DNA of 44,620 bases from Acidobacteriota bacterium (GTDB taxonomy: Bacteria > Acidobacteriota > UBA6911). Made by a program: the position numbers and the translations under genes. Location: the NCBI GenBank assembly GCA_031271905.1, contig JAISUT010000006.1, positions 1 to 44,620 on the forward strand. Reading direction: 5' to 3'. Under the pieces are notes generated by a model, which ran no database searches, was not told the DNA's origin, and saw only the letters and a program-made list of their open reading frames with translations. This document shows positions 30,325 to 39,318 of the stretch, one piece after another (within the stretch, counting starts at the first letter, position 1; each line of letters begins with the position of its first letter).

Positions 30325-30373
30325 AAGCCACCTCCTCCATCCCAACCGATGTTCACCATTTTTTCACCATCAA

Positions 30374-30379
30374 GTTATA
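30374..30379 (-). promoter_or_regulatory. extended -10 promoter of the radical SAM gene
   Basis: Minus-strand TGTTATAAC contains an extended -10 (TGn-TATAAC) 50 nt before the start codon; a weak TCGAAA lies 16 nt upstream as a possible -35. Confidence 0.33.
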
Positions 30380-30471
30380 ACATGGGATTTGGGGTTTTCG
30401 AGGACTTTTTGCATGGATCCGGCGTCGCGCAGGGTGCGCCGGGGCGTCAGCAAGCGCCGTCCATTTTGCTG

Positions 30472-30501
30472 GTGACAGGAAAGGCCGATCCAGATTATAG
30501 T
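30472..30501 (+). promoter_or_regulatory. promoter of the acetoacetate-decarboxylase-like gene
   Basis: GTGACA (30472-30477, 5 of 6) and TATAGT (30496-30501, 5 of 6) are separated by 18 nt, 48 nt before the ATG at 30550, which has a GGAGGA at 30540-30545. Confidence 0.55.
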
Positions 30502-30549
30502 CTCCGCCGTAGGAGGTTTTCGGAGTTCACCACTTTCCCGGAGGACGAG

Positions 30550-31470
30550 ATGAAACGAAGCGCGTTTGTCGTCACAACGGCCTGCGCCGCCGCCGCGCTG
30601 GCGGCCTTGGCGCTGATGCCCCTGATGTCCATGCTGTCCACGCCAGGCATGGCGCAGGACGGAACCACGGCGGCGGAGAAGTTCGTCCCGTCGCCCATCT
30701 TCTCCCCGCCCTACCCGACGCTGCCGCACACCTTCCGCGACCTGCACACCATCCAGATCCTCTGCCAGGCGCCCAAGGGGGCGATCAAGCGCGCCCTGGT
30801 GCCGCCGCTGGAACCGGCTGGCGACGGCGACAAGTTCGTCCTGCTCCTCGGCTGGGCGCCGGATGTGAAGGAGATGGGCTTCAACGTCCACGAGATCGCC
30901 ATCAACGTCCCGGTCATGTACGAGGGGAAGCTCGGCACGACGACGCTTATAGAATACATTGACAGCGACATGGGGCTCATCGCCGGGCGCGAGATCTACG
31001 GCTGGCCCAAGAAGATGGCCGAGATCACCTGGATGCAGCACGGCAAGTCGGGCTGGAGCGTCGCGGCGCACAAGATGAAAGACCAGGGGAGCATCCCGCT
31101 GGTGAAGGTCGATTACAAGATCGGCGACAAGCCGTCCACCGTGCAGTGGCCGGAGATGGGGCCGACCTACCTGGTGCGGCGCATCCCCCCCGCGTCCAAG
31201 ACCATGAAGGCGCTCAACCAGATGGTGTGCGTCGGCTGCGCCTCGCCCGCGGACAGCGGCATCCCGCTGGCCGCGCCGGGAGGCCCCGCCGGGGCGGGCA
31301 ACGTCAAGAACACCAACGGCACGGCCACGGTGCAGTTCTTCGACGGCCCGAACGACCCGCTGACCTTCTTCGGCCCGGTCAAGGTGCTCGACGCCAAGAT
31401 GACGATCATGGAAGGGAGCATGCCCGGCGGCCTGGGGCTGGGCGAAGTCCTCAAGCAGTGGGAGGAGTAG
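30550..31470 (+). CDS. exported acetoacetate decarboxylase family protein
   Basis: The 306-aa protein has a clear signal peptide (basic MKR, hydrophobic to about residue 33, cleavage near GMAQ). The body is of the acetoacetate decarboxylase (ADC) fold, with GREIYGWPKKMAEI carrying the lysine pair used for Schiff-base catalysis in ADC (about residue 153). GLGLGEVLKQWEE closes the protein. Classical ADC is cytoplasmic, so export is unusual; a periplasmic decarboxylase or a binding/isomerase role on a keto acid are options. It has its own promoter and stands alone between opposite-strand genes. Confidence 0.85.
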   Translation: MKRSAFVVTTACAAAALAALALMPLMSMLSTPGMAQDGTTAAEKFVPSPIFSPPYPTLPHTFRDLHTIQILCQAPKGAIKRALVPPLEPAGDGDKFVLLLGWAPDVKEMGFNVHEIAINVPVMYEGKLGTTTLIEYIDSDMGLIAGREIYGWPKKMAEITWMQHGKSGWSVAAHKMKDQGSIPLVKVDYKIGDKPSTVQWPEMGPTYLVRRIPPASKTMKALNQMVCVGCASPADSGIPLAAPGGPAGAGNVKNTNGTATVQFFDGPNDPLTFFGPVKVLDAKMTIMEGSMPGGLGLGEVLKQWEE

Positions 31471-31480
31471 CGTGACGCGC

Positions 31481-31519
31481 GGTCGCGGCGCGCCCTCCAT
31501 GACGCGCCGCGCCGCGACC
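31481..31519. terminator. convergent hairpin between the ADC-like and efflux genes
   Basis: A perfect 12-bp stem, GGTCGCGGCGCG (31481-31492) with CGCGCCGCGACC (31508-31519), closes a 15-nt loop in the gap between convergent genes. It could end transcripts from both sides, although no U-tract follows on either strand. Confidence 0.45.
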
Positions 31520-31589
31520 CGAAAACAAGCGGCCGCGCCTTTGGGTCGGCCGCGTCCGCGCGTCGCCGGAGCCGCGCAACCAGCCCCGC

Positions 31590-34500
31590 CTACTGCTCCA
31601 GCTTTATGCCGTGCGTCTCCAGCGTCCGCGCCACGGCCCGGTCCGTGTTGGCGATGGCCTCGGCCAGGTCGGCCCGCGCGCGCACCTCGCTGCTGCGCGC
31701 CGAAATGAAGCTGCTCTGGCGCTGGAACACCAGGAACATCGTGGATGTGCCCGCCTGGAACTGCCTCTGCTCGCTCTCGTACTGCTCCTCGGCGGCCTTG
31801 CGGGCGATGACCGCCGCGTCGTACCGCACCCGCGTCGAATGCCACTGCTCGAGGGCGTTGCGCACGTCGGCCTCCACGTACATCTCCTTCTGCCGCTTGG
31901 CCGCCACGAGGCGCCTGCCCTCGGCCTTCGCCACGGCGGCGTTGCCCGCCGCCTCGCGGTTGCGTAGCGGCAGCGAGACCGAGACGCCCACCTTCGCCGT
32001 CGGGTAGCGCCCCTCCCAGAGGTTGGACAGCGACCGGCCGTTGTCCCCCACGAGGTGCGCCGGGATGCCCCCCGCCCCGACGAGGGAAATCGCGTCGGGC
32101 TTCTCCAAGCCCGACAACCCCTGCAACCCGAAGGTCGCCACGGCGTTGACCTGCGGCTTTTTCAGGTCGTCGTAGAACTTCTGGTTTATCCGGTTCAGGT
32201 CGATGTCCAAGTCGCTCGAAGCCAGCTCCGGGCGCGAGGCCAGCGCCTGCTCCAGCGCCTTGGCGAAGTCCGGCGGCTCGGCGTCGTCGTCCAGCGGCGT
32301 GTCGGGGACGAGCGCGTCCTGCCACAGCGGATCACTCCTGTCGCCGGCCATCATCTGCTTCAGGTTGTTCTCGGCCGAGGCCAGCACCTGCTGCGCGGAG
32401 CCGAGGCTCTGCTGGAAGGTCGCCACCTGCGTCTGCGCCGCCACGACCTCGATGGGCGCCAGCAAGCCCTCCTCGGCCTGGCGGCGGTTGCTGGCGAACT
32501 GCGCCTCGGCCAGGCGCACCGCCTCGCGCTGCACTTCGAGGTTCTGCCAGGCGTAGGCCAGCTCCCAGTAATACTGCACCGCCTGGGTGACCCGCTCTAT
32601 CATGTCCAGGCGCATCTGCTCGAAACTCAAATCCTTGTTCTTGCGCGCCACCAGGAGCGCCCGCCGCCCCGCGTCGATGCGCAGCCCCCGCCAGAGCGGC
32701 TGGGTGAAGTCGAAGGTCAGCGACGTGGAATATTGCGGGTCGAGCGAGTTGAACATCATGTCGTTCTCCTGCTTCGCGTCGGAGAACGTCAGGCTGTAGT
32801 TCGAGCCCAGCCACGGGGTGTTGCCGCTGACCTTGGGCGAGAAGGAGAACTCCTTGTTGACCAGGCGGCCGCTGGCGTTGCCCAGCGCCGAGGCCATCGC
32901 GGTCGATGACTTCGACTTCGCGATGTCGAAGCCGAACACCGGGTCGAAATGCCCCTTGGCCGCCGTCACGCTGTGGCCGGAGCTCTCCAGCGAGATGCGC
33001 GAGATGGCGAGCGACGTGTCGTTGGCCAGCACCGCCTCGACCACTTGGGCGAGGGTGACGCGCCGCTCCCCGGTGATGCCCACGCGCGCCGGCATCCGCG
33101 CCTCCGTCAGCGGCGGGAGCTCCGGCGCGGGCGGGGCGGCGACCACCGCGCCCGCAACCCCCAAGTCGGCGGCCGCGGCGGCGGGGGCCGTTGCGCCCTC
33201 CTGCGCCTGTAGCGGCGGCGCGAAAGGCGTCACGGCGAGCAGCACGCACAGGCCGGTCGTCGCCGCCGCCGCGGCCTTGGCCGCCGCACTCTTCTTGCCC
33301 TTCTTCCCCTTGAAGATCCCCAGCGAACGGAGCCAGATCCCCAGGTCCTCCCAGATGGAGTAGAACACAGGCACGGCGAGCAGGGTCAGGAAGAGGCAGA
33401 GCGTCTGCCCGCCCGCCACCATGAAGCCGATGGAGTGGTTGGTGGACGCGCCCGCGCCGGTCGAGACCAAGAGCGGGATCATGCCGAACACCAGCGCCAG
33501 CGTCGTCATCAGGATGGGGCGCAGGCGGTCGCGGTTCGCCTGGATGATCGCCTCGTAGCGCTCCATGCCCGCTTCGCGCAAGCCGTTCATGTGGTCGATC
33601 TGCAAGATGGCGTTCTTCTTGACGATGCCGAACAGCAGCAGCAGGCCGAGGCCGGAGAAGATGCTGATCTCCTGCCCCGTCAGGAGCATGGAGAGCAGGC
33701 CGAAGGGGATGGCCAGCGGCAGCGAGATCAGGATCGTCACCGGGTGGATGAACGACTCGAACTGCGCCGCCAGGGCGATGTACATGAAGATGAACGCCAG
33801 GGCGAAGGCGATGGCGAAGTTGTAGCCCGCCTTGTTCATCTCGCCCGTCATGCCGGTCGCGCCCCCTTTGTAGTCCGGCTCCATGCCGAGCTCGTCGATG
33901 GCTTTCTCCAAGGCGTTCACAATGGTGGAGGTGGAATAGCCCGGCATCGTGTTGCCGGTGATCTCGACGATGCGCTGCCGGTTGAGCCGCTCGATGGAGG
34001 AGGGGCCCGCCCCCTCGCGGCGGCGCACCACTTCGTCAAGGCCCACGGAGCCGTTCTTGGTGGAGGCCACGGTCAGCTTCTCCAAGCCGTCCACGGAGCC
34101 GCGGAAGCGCTGTTCGGCCTGCACCACGACGTCGTACTGGTCGTCGCCGGCGTTGAACGTGCCCGCCGTCTGCCCGGCCACCAGCGTGTTGAGCGCCTGC
34201 ATGACGTTCTGCACGGAGACGCCCAGGTCGGCGGCCTTGGCGCGGTCGATCTCAAGCTGCACTTCGGGCTTGCCCGAGCGCATGGAGCTGTCCACGTCGC
34301 GGAAGCCGGGGATGGCCCGGGCCTTCTCGACCAGCCGGTCGGAGTATTCCGCGAGCTTGCGGGTGTCCGGCCCCTGCAGGTAGTACTGCACGTCGGACAT
34401 GCTGCCGCCGATGCCGCTGGCGGCCACCACCGACATGTATATGTTCGGGTCGTGGTCTTTGAACATCTCCCAGACGTAGTCGGCCATTTCGGCGGCAGAC

Positions 34501-36368
34501 ATCTCGCGGTCCCCGACGTCCGTCAAGCGGACGAAGATCTCCGACTCGTTCGACGTCCCGGTGTTGCCGCCGCCCACGGTGTTCAGCGTGTGCGTCACCC
34601 CGTCCAGCTTCCGCACCCGCCGGGCGACCGTCTCGGAGTAGCGCGTGGTCTCGGCCAGGGAGCTGCCCTCCGGCAACCGGATGCTGATGTTGAACTGCGA
34701 CTGGTCGTCCTTGGGCATCATGTTCTTGCCGATCACGAGGAACAGCGGCAGGATGCTGAAGACCACCAGCACGCAGACGGCGACGACGGTCTTCCGGTGC
34801 CCCATCGCCCAGACCAGGCTCTTGGTGTAGAACGCGTCCAGGAAGCGGAAGAACTTCGCGTCCTTGGAGCTGCGCCCCGACTCCTCCTCCGGCGGCCGCA
34901 CGAAGCGGGAGCAGAGCATCGGCGTCAGGGTGAAGGACACCAGCATGGAGACCACCACGGCGCCGGCGCAGGTGAAGCCGAAGGCGCTCATGAAGCGGCC
35001 CGTCATGCCCCCCATGAAGCCGACCGGGATGAAGACCGCGAGCAGGGAGACCGTCGTCGCCAGCACCGCGAGCCCGATCTCCTTCGTGCCGCGCTCGGCG
35101 GCGGCGAAGGGGTCGAGCTTCTTCTCCTCCATGTACCTGTAGATGTTCTCCAGCACGATGATCGCGTCGTCCACCACGACGCCCACCATGAGCGTGAGCG
35201 CCAGCATGGTGATCTGGTTCATGGTGTAGTCGAAGATCTTCATGACGGAGAAGGTGGAGATGATCGACACCGGGATGGCGATGGCGGCTATCAGCGTCGT
35301 GCGCCAGTTGGCGAGGAAGAAGAAGAGCACGACGCAGGCGAGCAGGCTGCCTTCGAACAGGTGGTCGCGGATGTTGTTGATGGCGGCCTTGATGAAGATC
35401 GACTGGTCGTTGATGATCTGCACATGGACGTCTTTGGGCAGCTCGCGGCTTATCCGCTCCAGGCGCTCTTTCACGGCGTCGGCGACCGCCGCGGTGTTGG
35501 TCCCCGACTGCTTGTAGACCGCGAGCTGGACGGCGGGCGCCCCGTCCAGGCGCACCGAGGAGGTCGGCTCCTCGCTGGCGTCGATGGCTTGGCCGATGTC
35601 GCTGACCTTGATGGTGTAGCCGTCCCGCAGGGCGATGGCGACGTTGTTGAAGTCGCCGGGCTCGAGTATCTTGCCGCTGGTGCGGATGGTGTAGTCGCGC
35701 TCCCCCGCCTTGATGCTGCCGCCGGGCATCTCCATGTTCTGGCTTTGCAGGGCGGCGAACACGTCGGTCACCGTCAGGTTGTAGGCGCGCAGGCGCTCCG
35801 GGTTCACGACGATGTGTATCTCGCGGCTGGTCCCGCCCTGGAGCTTGACCTGGCCCACGCCGCTGACGTTCTCCAGCCGCTGCTTGAGCAGCTTGTCGGC
35901 GATCAGCGTCACGTCGCGCGTCGAGCGGGGGGCGGAGACGGCGATTTGCAGGATCGACATGGCGTCGGGATCCATCTTGGTCACGACCGGGATGTCGGCG
36001 CTGGCCGGCATGTCGTTGACGACCTGGTTGATCTTGTTCTGCACCTCCTGGGCGGCGACGTTGCCGTCCTTGGAGAGGTCGAACTCGATGCGTATGAGCG
36101 CCATCCCCTCGGACGAGGTGGAGGTCAGCTCGTTCAGGCCGCTGATGCTGTTGACGGCGTCTTCGATCTTCTTGGTGATCTCGGTCTCGACCTCCTCGGG
36201 GGAGGCGCCGGGGTTGGCGACCGTGACCATGACGAACGGCGCGTCGATCTTCGGCATGCGATCCACGCCGAGGGAGAGGTAGGTGAATATCCCGGACACG
36301 AGGAACGCCGCGATGAGCATCGTCGCGAAAACCGGGCGTTTGATGCAGAGCCTTGCCAGTGAATGCAT
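31590..36368 (-). CDS. RND efflux permease fused to a TolC-like outer-membrane channel
   Basis: The 1592-aa product is two proteins in one frame. Residues 1-1015 are a full RND (AcrB/MdtB-type) proton-driven pump: N-terminal CIKRPVFATMLIAAFLVSG, VGVVVDDAIIVLENIYRYME with the TM4 acidic pair, periplasmic porter/docking domains, and GLGLLLLFGIVKKNAILQIDH. A lysine-rich stretch (KGKKGKKS) then leads into a hydrophobic segment (about 1030-1048) ending PLQAQ, like a signal peptide. Residues 1055-1592 are a TolC/OEP channel with duplicated helical hairpins (YYWELAYAWQNLEVQREAV, EQYESEQRQFQAGTSTMFLV). No stop or frameshift separates them. It is the last gene of the tetR-MFP operon; the substrate is unknown. 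Confidence 0.93.
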   Translation of the reverse strand: MHSLARLCIKRPVFATMLIAAFLVSGIFTYLSLGVDRMPKIDAPFVMVTVANPGASPEEVETEITKKIEDAVNSISGLNELTSTSSEGMALIRIEFDLSKDGNVAAQEVQNKINQVVNDMPASADIPVVTKMDPDAMSILQIAVSAPRSTRDVTLIADKLLKQRLENVSGVGQVKLQGGTSREIHIVVNPERLRAYNLTVTDVFAALQSQNMEMPGGSIKAGERDYTIRTSGKILEPGDFNNVAIALRDGYTIKVSDIGQAIDASEEPTSSVRLDGAPAVQLAVYKQSGTNTAAVADAVKERLERISRELPKDVHVQIINDQSIFIKAAINNIRDHLFEGSLLACVVLFFFLANWRTTLIAAIAIPVSIISTFSVMKIFDYTMNQITMLALTLMVGVVVDDAIIVLENIYRYMEEKKLDPFAAAERGTKEIGLAVLATTVSLLAVFIPVGFMGGMTGRFMSAFGFTCAGAVVVSMLVSFTLTPMLCSRFVRPPEEESGRSSKDAKFFRFLDAFYTKSLVWAMGHRKTVVAVCVLVVFSILPLFLVIGKNMMPKDDQSQFNISIRLPEGSSLAETTRYSETVARRVRKLDGVTHTLNTVGGGNTGTSNESEIFVRLTDVGDREMSAAEMADYVWEMFKDHDPNIYMSVVAASGIGGSMSDVQYYLQGPDTRKLAEYSDRLVEKARAIPGFRDVDSSMRSGKPEVQLEIDRAKAADLGVSVQNVMQALNTLVAGQTAGTFNAGDDQYDVVVQAEQRFRGSVDGLEKLTVASTKNGSVGLDEVVRRREGAGPSSIERLNRQRIVEITGNTMPGYSTSTIVNALEKAIDELGMEPDYKGGATGMTGEMNKAGYNFAIAFALAFIFMYIALAAQFESFIHPVTILISLPLAIPFGLLSMLLTGQEISIFSGLGLLLLFGIVKKNAILQIDHMNGLREAGMERYEAIIQANRDRLRPILMTTLALVFGMIPLLVSTGAGASTNHSIGFMVAGGQTLCLFLTLLAVPVFYSIWEDLGIWLRSLGIFKGKKGKKSAAAKAAAAATTGLCVLLAVTPFAPPLQAQEGATAPAAAAADLGVAGAVVAAPPAPELPPLTEARMPARVGITGERRVTLAQVVEAVLANDTSLAISRISLESSGHSVTAAKGHFDPVFGFDIAKSKSSTAMASALGNASGRLVNKEFSFSPKVSGNTPWLGSNYSLTFSDAKQENDMMFNSLDPQYSTSLTFDFTQPLWRGLRIDAGRRALLVARKNKDLSFEQMRLDMIERVTQAVQYYWELAYAWQNLEVQREAVRLAEAQFASNRRQAEEGLLAPIEVVAAQTQVATFQQSLGSAQQVLASAENNLKQMMAGDRSDPLWQDALVPDTPLDDDAEPPDFAKALEQALASRPELASSDLDIDLNRINQKFYDDLKKPQVNAVATFGLQGLSGLEKPDAISLVGAGGIPAHLVGDNGRSLSNLWEGRYPTAKVGVSVSLPLRNREAAGNAAVAKAEGRRLVAAKRQKEMYVEADVRNALEQWHSTRVRYDAAVIARKAAEEQYESEQRQFQAGTSTMFLVFQRQSSFISARSSEVRARADLAEAIANTDRAVARTLETHGIKLEQ

Positions 36369-36417
36369 AATCTTATCAACTCTTTTCTTAACTCTTTTCC
36401 AATTCCCGCCGCAGAGG

Positions 36418-37689
36418 TCAATCCACGGGAGCGCCGTCGTACAGGGCGGACTGGTTGTTCAGGACGACCTTCTCGCCGCCCGCAAGGCCGCTCAGGATGC
36501 GCACCTCGTCGCCCGCCGCGTCGCCGAGCTGCACCACGTTCAAGCGCGCCAGGCCGTCCTTGACGCTGTAGACGTGGTAGGCGTCGGTGGTGGTGTCGTA
36601 GAAGGGCGCCTTGGAGGGCACGAACACGGCCTTTTCCATCCCGTCGAGCATCACCTTGGCGGCGGCGAACATGCCGGGGCGGAGTTCGGCGGTCGGGTTG
36701 TCGAAGCGCGCCTCGGCCATGAAGGTGCGCGAGTTCGAGCTCACGAAGGGGACGACCGAGGTCAACTTCCCTACGAAATCCTTGTCGGGCCAGGCGGCGA
36801 CCCGCGCCGTGACCGCCATGCCTATCCGCGCCATCCCCGCCTGCTGCTCCGGTATCTGCAACTGCAGCTTGACGGTGGCGATGCGCACGATGGTGGCGAC
36901 GATGTTGTTGGTTCCGAGCCATTGGCCGACGGCGGCCGGGCGGTCGGTGATGTAGCCGTCGAACGGCGCCCGCACCGAGGTGTCTTCCAGCCCCTTCTGC
37001 GCCTGCGCCAGTTGCGACTCGGCCGCCGCCAGCGCCGCGCGCGCCGCCTCCACCGCGCCGAAGCTCTGCTTGGCGGCGTTCACCTGCGCCTCGTACTGCT
37101 TGCGCGCGGAGTCGGCGGCGGCCACGGCGGTCTCCTGCTGGGTGCGCGCCTTCTCGAAGGCGCTCTGCGACACGTCGCCGCTGCGCACCAGGTTCTCGTA
37201 CCGCTTCGCGTCGGCGGCGGCCAGCTTGGCCGAGGCCAGCGCCGACTCGTAGGCCGCCTTGGAGGAGGAGACCTCCGGCACCGACTCCGGGTTGAACTCC
37301 GCGCCGCCGGACAGGCCGACGCGCGACTGCGCCTGGCTCAGCTGGAACTTCGCCTGTTCGAGCGCGGCGCGCGACTGGTCGATGCGCAGCTCCGCGTCTT
37401 TCTTCTCCAGCTGGCAGATCACCTGCCCCTGCCGGACGAAGTCCCCGACCTGGACGGGGGTCGCCGCCACGCGCCCGCCGACGGCGGGGGCGATGTCGGA
37501 GGTGTCCTCGGCGACGAACGAGCCGTTGGCCTGGAACGATCCGGGGACTTCGCGCACGACGGCGGTGGCGGTGGAGAAGGATGTCTTCTCGGATTCCGTA
37601 TCCGCCTTGCCGGGGCCTTTCGGGGGGCCGCCGCAAGCGGCTGTCAACAACACGGGGACGAGGATCAACGCCATTCTGAATCGGAACAT
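36418..37689 (-). CDS. RND efflux membrane fusion lipoprotein
   Basis: The 423-aa periplasmic adaptor has a lipobox (LLTAAC, Cys about 19). It has a split biotinyl-lipoyl domain (GGRVAATPVQVGDFVRQGQ and VRAPFDGYITDRPAAVGQWL), a long coiled-coil alpha hairpin between them (about 100-235, Ala/Gln-rich) and a beta-barrel (ARFDNPTAELRPGMFAAAKV). It joins the RND pump to the outer-membrane channel encoded 49 nt downstream. The hairpin is long enough for direct channel contact. It is co-transcribed with the TetR gene 82 nt upstream. Confidence 0.95.
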   Translation of the reverse strand: MFRFRMALILVPVLLTAACGGPPKGPGKADTESEKTSFSTATAVVREVPGSFQANGSFVAEDTSDIAPAVGGRVAATPVQVGDFVRQGQVICQLEKKDAELRIDQSRAALEQAKFQLSQAQSRVGLSGGAEFNPESVPEVSSSKAAYESALASAKLAAADAKRYENLVRSGDVSQSAFEKARTQQETAVAAADSARKQYEAQVNAAKQSFGAVEAARAALAAAESQLAQAQKGLEDTSVRAPFDGYITDRPAAVGQWLGTNNIVATIVRIATVKLQLQIPEQQAGMARIGMAVTARVAAWPDKDFVGKLTSVVPFVSSNSRTFMAEARFDNPTAELRPGMFAAAKVMLDGMEKAVFVPSKAPFYDTTTDAYHVYSVKDGLARLNVVQLGDAAGDEVRILSGLAGGEKVVLNNQSALYDGAPVD

Positions 37690-37771
37690 CTGTCTATCTG
37701 CCTTTCATGTTTCTTGTTCTGTCCTGCCAAACGCCGTTTAATACGGCATCGTCGGCTGTATGTGACATCTA

Positions 37772-38467
37772 TTATCCATTTATCCGCCCGCGCCCTTGCT
37801 TTTTCGCCTTTTGGCGGGCGGGGGACGCTGCCGGCAACGGGCGTTTGCGCAAGCCGTCCAGCAATATCTGGGCAAAGCGTTCCGCGATGGTTTCGTCCGG
37901 GACGTCGGAGATGCCCACGTTCATGATCCGCGTGGTCAGCCCGTACTGGTGCGCGATGCCGCATAGGATGATCCAGACGGTTAACGGGTCCATCCCCGCC
38001 AAGCGCCCGTCTTCCATCCGGCGCTCGACATACTCCCGGAATTGCGCGAAGAGCGGCGAGAACTGCTGGCGCAGGCGGTTCAGCCCCCGCTCGTGCCCTT
38101 CCAGCGCGGCGAACAGCACCACGCGCTGGAAGGCGGCGTTGGTGCGGTAGCCGTGCAGGATGCGCAGGATGTAGGTCTGGAACAGCCCCGCGTCGTCGCC
38201 GTTTTCCATGCACCGGGTGATCTCGGCGATGTCCATCGCCCGTTCGCCGACTCCCAGGTTCAGCTCCAGCACCGCGCTGTAAAGCTCGTCCTTGGACGGG
38301 AAGTGCTGGAAGATGACCGCCTCGGTCACCCCCGCCGCCGCCGCGATCTCCTTGGTCGTGGCAGCCTTGAACCCCTTGCGAGAAAAGACCGTCAGCGCGG
38401 CGTCCAGCAGCTGCCGCCGCCGATCCCCCGCCGACATCCGGCGTTGCGATGATTTTTCGCGTGTCAT
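37772..38467 (-). CDS. TetR/AcrR-family repressor of the efflux operon
   Basis: The 231-aa protein has an N-terminal HTH (about 20-65, LLDAALTVFSRKGFKAATTKEIAAAAGVTEAVIFQHFPSKDEL in pattern) and a helical ligand-binding domain. ATG 38467 has GGAGACG upstream; a GTG at 38494 is possible. The operon promoter 60 nt upstream carries a perfect palindrome in its spacer, so autorepression relieved by a pump substrate is the expected control. The C-terminus is a basic tail (ARQKAKKQGRGR). Confidence 0.93.
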   Translation of the reverse strand: MTREKSSQRRMSAGDRRRQLLDAALTVFSRKGFKAATTKEIAAAAGVTEAVIFQHFPSKDELYSAVLELNLGVGERAMDIAEITRCMENGDDAGLFQTYILRILHGYRTNAAFQRVVLFAALEGHERGLNRLRQQFSPLFAQFREYVERRMEDGRLAGMDPLTVWIILCGIAHQYGLTTRIMNVGISDVPDETIAERFAQILLDGLRKRPLPAASPARQKAKKQGRGRING

Positions 38468-38526
38468 GCCGCGTCTCCGTGCCTTGATGCCCACATGCGC
38501 CGTCTCCCTACTTTAATGGCCGATGA

Positions 38527-38555
38527 ATACTAGTGAGCGCTCACTAATATTGCAA
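38527..38555 (-). promoter_or_regulatory. tetR-efflux operon promoter with embedded operator
   Basis: Minus-strand TTGCAA (38555-38550) and TAGTAT (38532-38527) are spaced by 17 nt. The perfect 16-bp palindrome TAGTGAGCGCTCACTA (38531-38546) covers nearly the whole spacer and touches the -10, a classic repressor position for TetR-family proteins. Confidence 0.72.
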
Positions 38556-38600
38556 GGGGGATTATCGGCAGGCGGCGGTTTCCCATGCGGGAAAAAACGA

Positions 38601-38709
38601 GGGAACCGCTAAAAACCCCGGATGTTGCGTTGCGCCTTGGTCGAAAACGCCCATTCACCTCAGCGAACTCCGCTTTTCGACCTTCTGCGAGGTTTTTAGA
38701 GGCGCTCCC
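38601..38709 (-). repeat. dispersed terminal-inverted-repeat element, copy C
   Basis: This 109-bp copy is in the opposite orientation to A and B: plus strand GGGAACCGCTAAAAACCCCG at the left and TTTTTAGAGGCGCTCCC at the right. The internal GTTGCGTTGCGCCTTGGTCG and CTCCGCTTTTCGACC are reverse complements of the core of copies A and B. It lacks the GGCGTCGCC block seen in A and B. It lies in the 339-bp gap 38468-38806 between the efflux promoter and ruvC; the rest of the gap holds the promoter/operator and a nine-G run (38722-38730). Confidence 0.72.
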
Positions 38710-38806
38710 ATGCATTGGGGCGGGGGGGGGATTGGATGTTTTAAATGTTTCAGAACGCCAAGTGGCGGGCGGGACGGGTGGGGCGTCGCGTCGCGCGCCC
38801 TGTCGC

Positions 38807-39298
38807 CTACCCGGCGGGGAAGCGCAAGCGGTTGGCGTGGCAGATCGCGGCCGCCAAGGCGTCGGCGGCGTGGTCGGGCGTCGGCGGCGAAGGCATCCGC
38901 AAAATCAGTCGCACCATGGCTTGGACTTGGGACTTGTCGGCGCGCCCGTAGCCGACCACGGCACCCTTGATCTCGAGGGGCGCGTATTCATGGAGCGTCA
39001 TGCCGTGCTCGGCGGCGACCAGGAGCGCGACGCCGCGCGCGTGTCCCAGCCGTAGCGCCGACTGCACGTTGGCGGCGTGGAAGACCCCTTCGATCGCCAT
39101 CGCGTCGGGCTTCGCCACGCCCGCCACCACCTCGTTCAACCCTCGGTGGATGGTGAGCAACCGCTCATGGAAAGGTTTTTTGGGGTTGGTCGGGATCGCC
39201 CCATAGGTGACAAGCCGGAGTTCGGAACCGGGTTCGCCCGCGTCGATGATGCCGTAGCCGGTGGCCCCGCTGCCAGGGTCGATCCCCAATATGCGCAT
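38807..39298 (-). CDS. ruvC: Holliday junction resolvase RuvC
   Basis: The 163-aa endonuclease cleaves Holliday junctions. Active-site residues D7, E70, H143 and D146 (GIDPGSG, AIEGVF, PDHAADALA) match the Thermus-type set with histidine in the third position. It starts 20 nt after yebC, the usual yebC-ruvC pairing, but ruvA and ruvB do not follow; a repeat element and the efflux locus do. Confidence 0.96.
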   Translation of the reverse strand: MRILGIDPGSGATGYGIIDAGEPGSELRLVTYGAIPTNPKKPFHERLLTIHRGLNEVVAGVAKPDAMAIEGVFHAANVQSALRLGHARGVALLVAAEHGMTLHEYAPLEIKGAVVGYGRADKSQVQAMVRLILRMPSPPTPDHAADALAAAICHANRLRFPAG

Positions 39299-39318
39299 GT
39301 CAGCCCCAGCGGCGCCTT

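Noticed and set aside
38581-38713. TCCCATGC at 38581-38588 and 38706-38713 as a target-site duplication of repeat copy C
   Set aside because: The left copy is 12 bp away from the element end and the right copy overlaps the terminal repeat, so they do not abut the element as a true duplication would.
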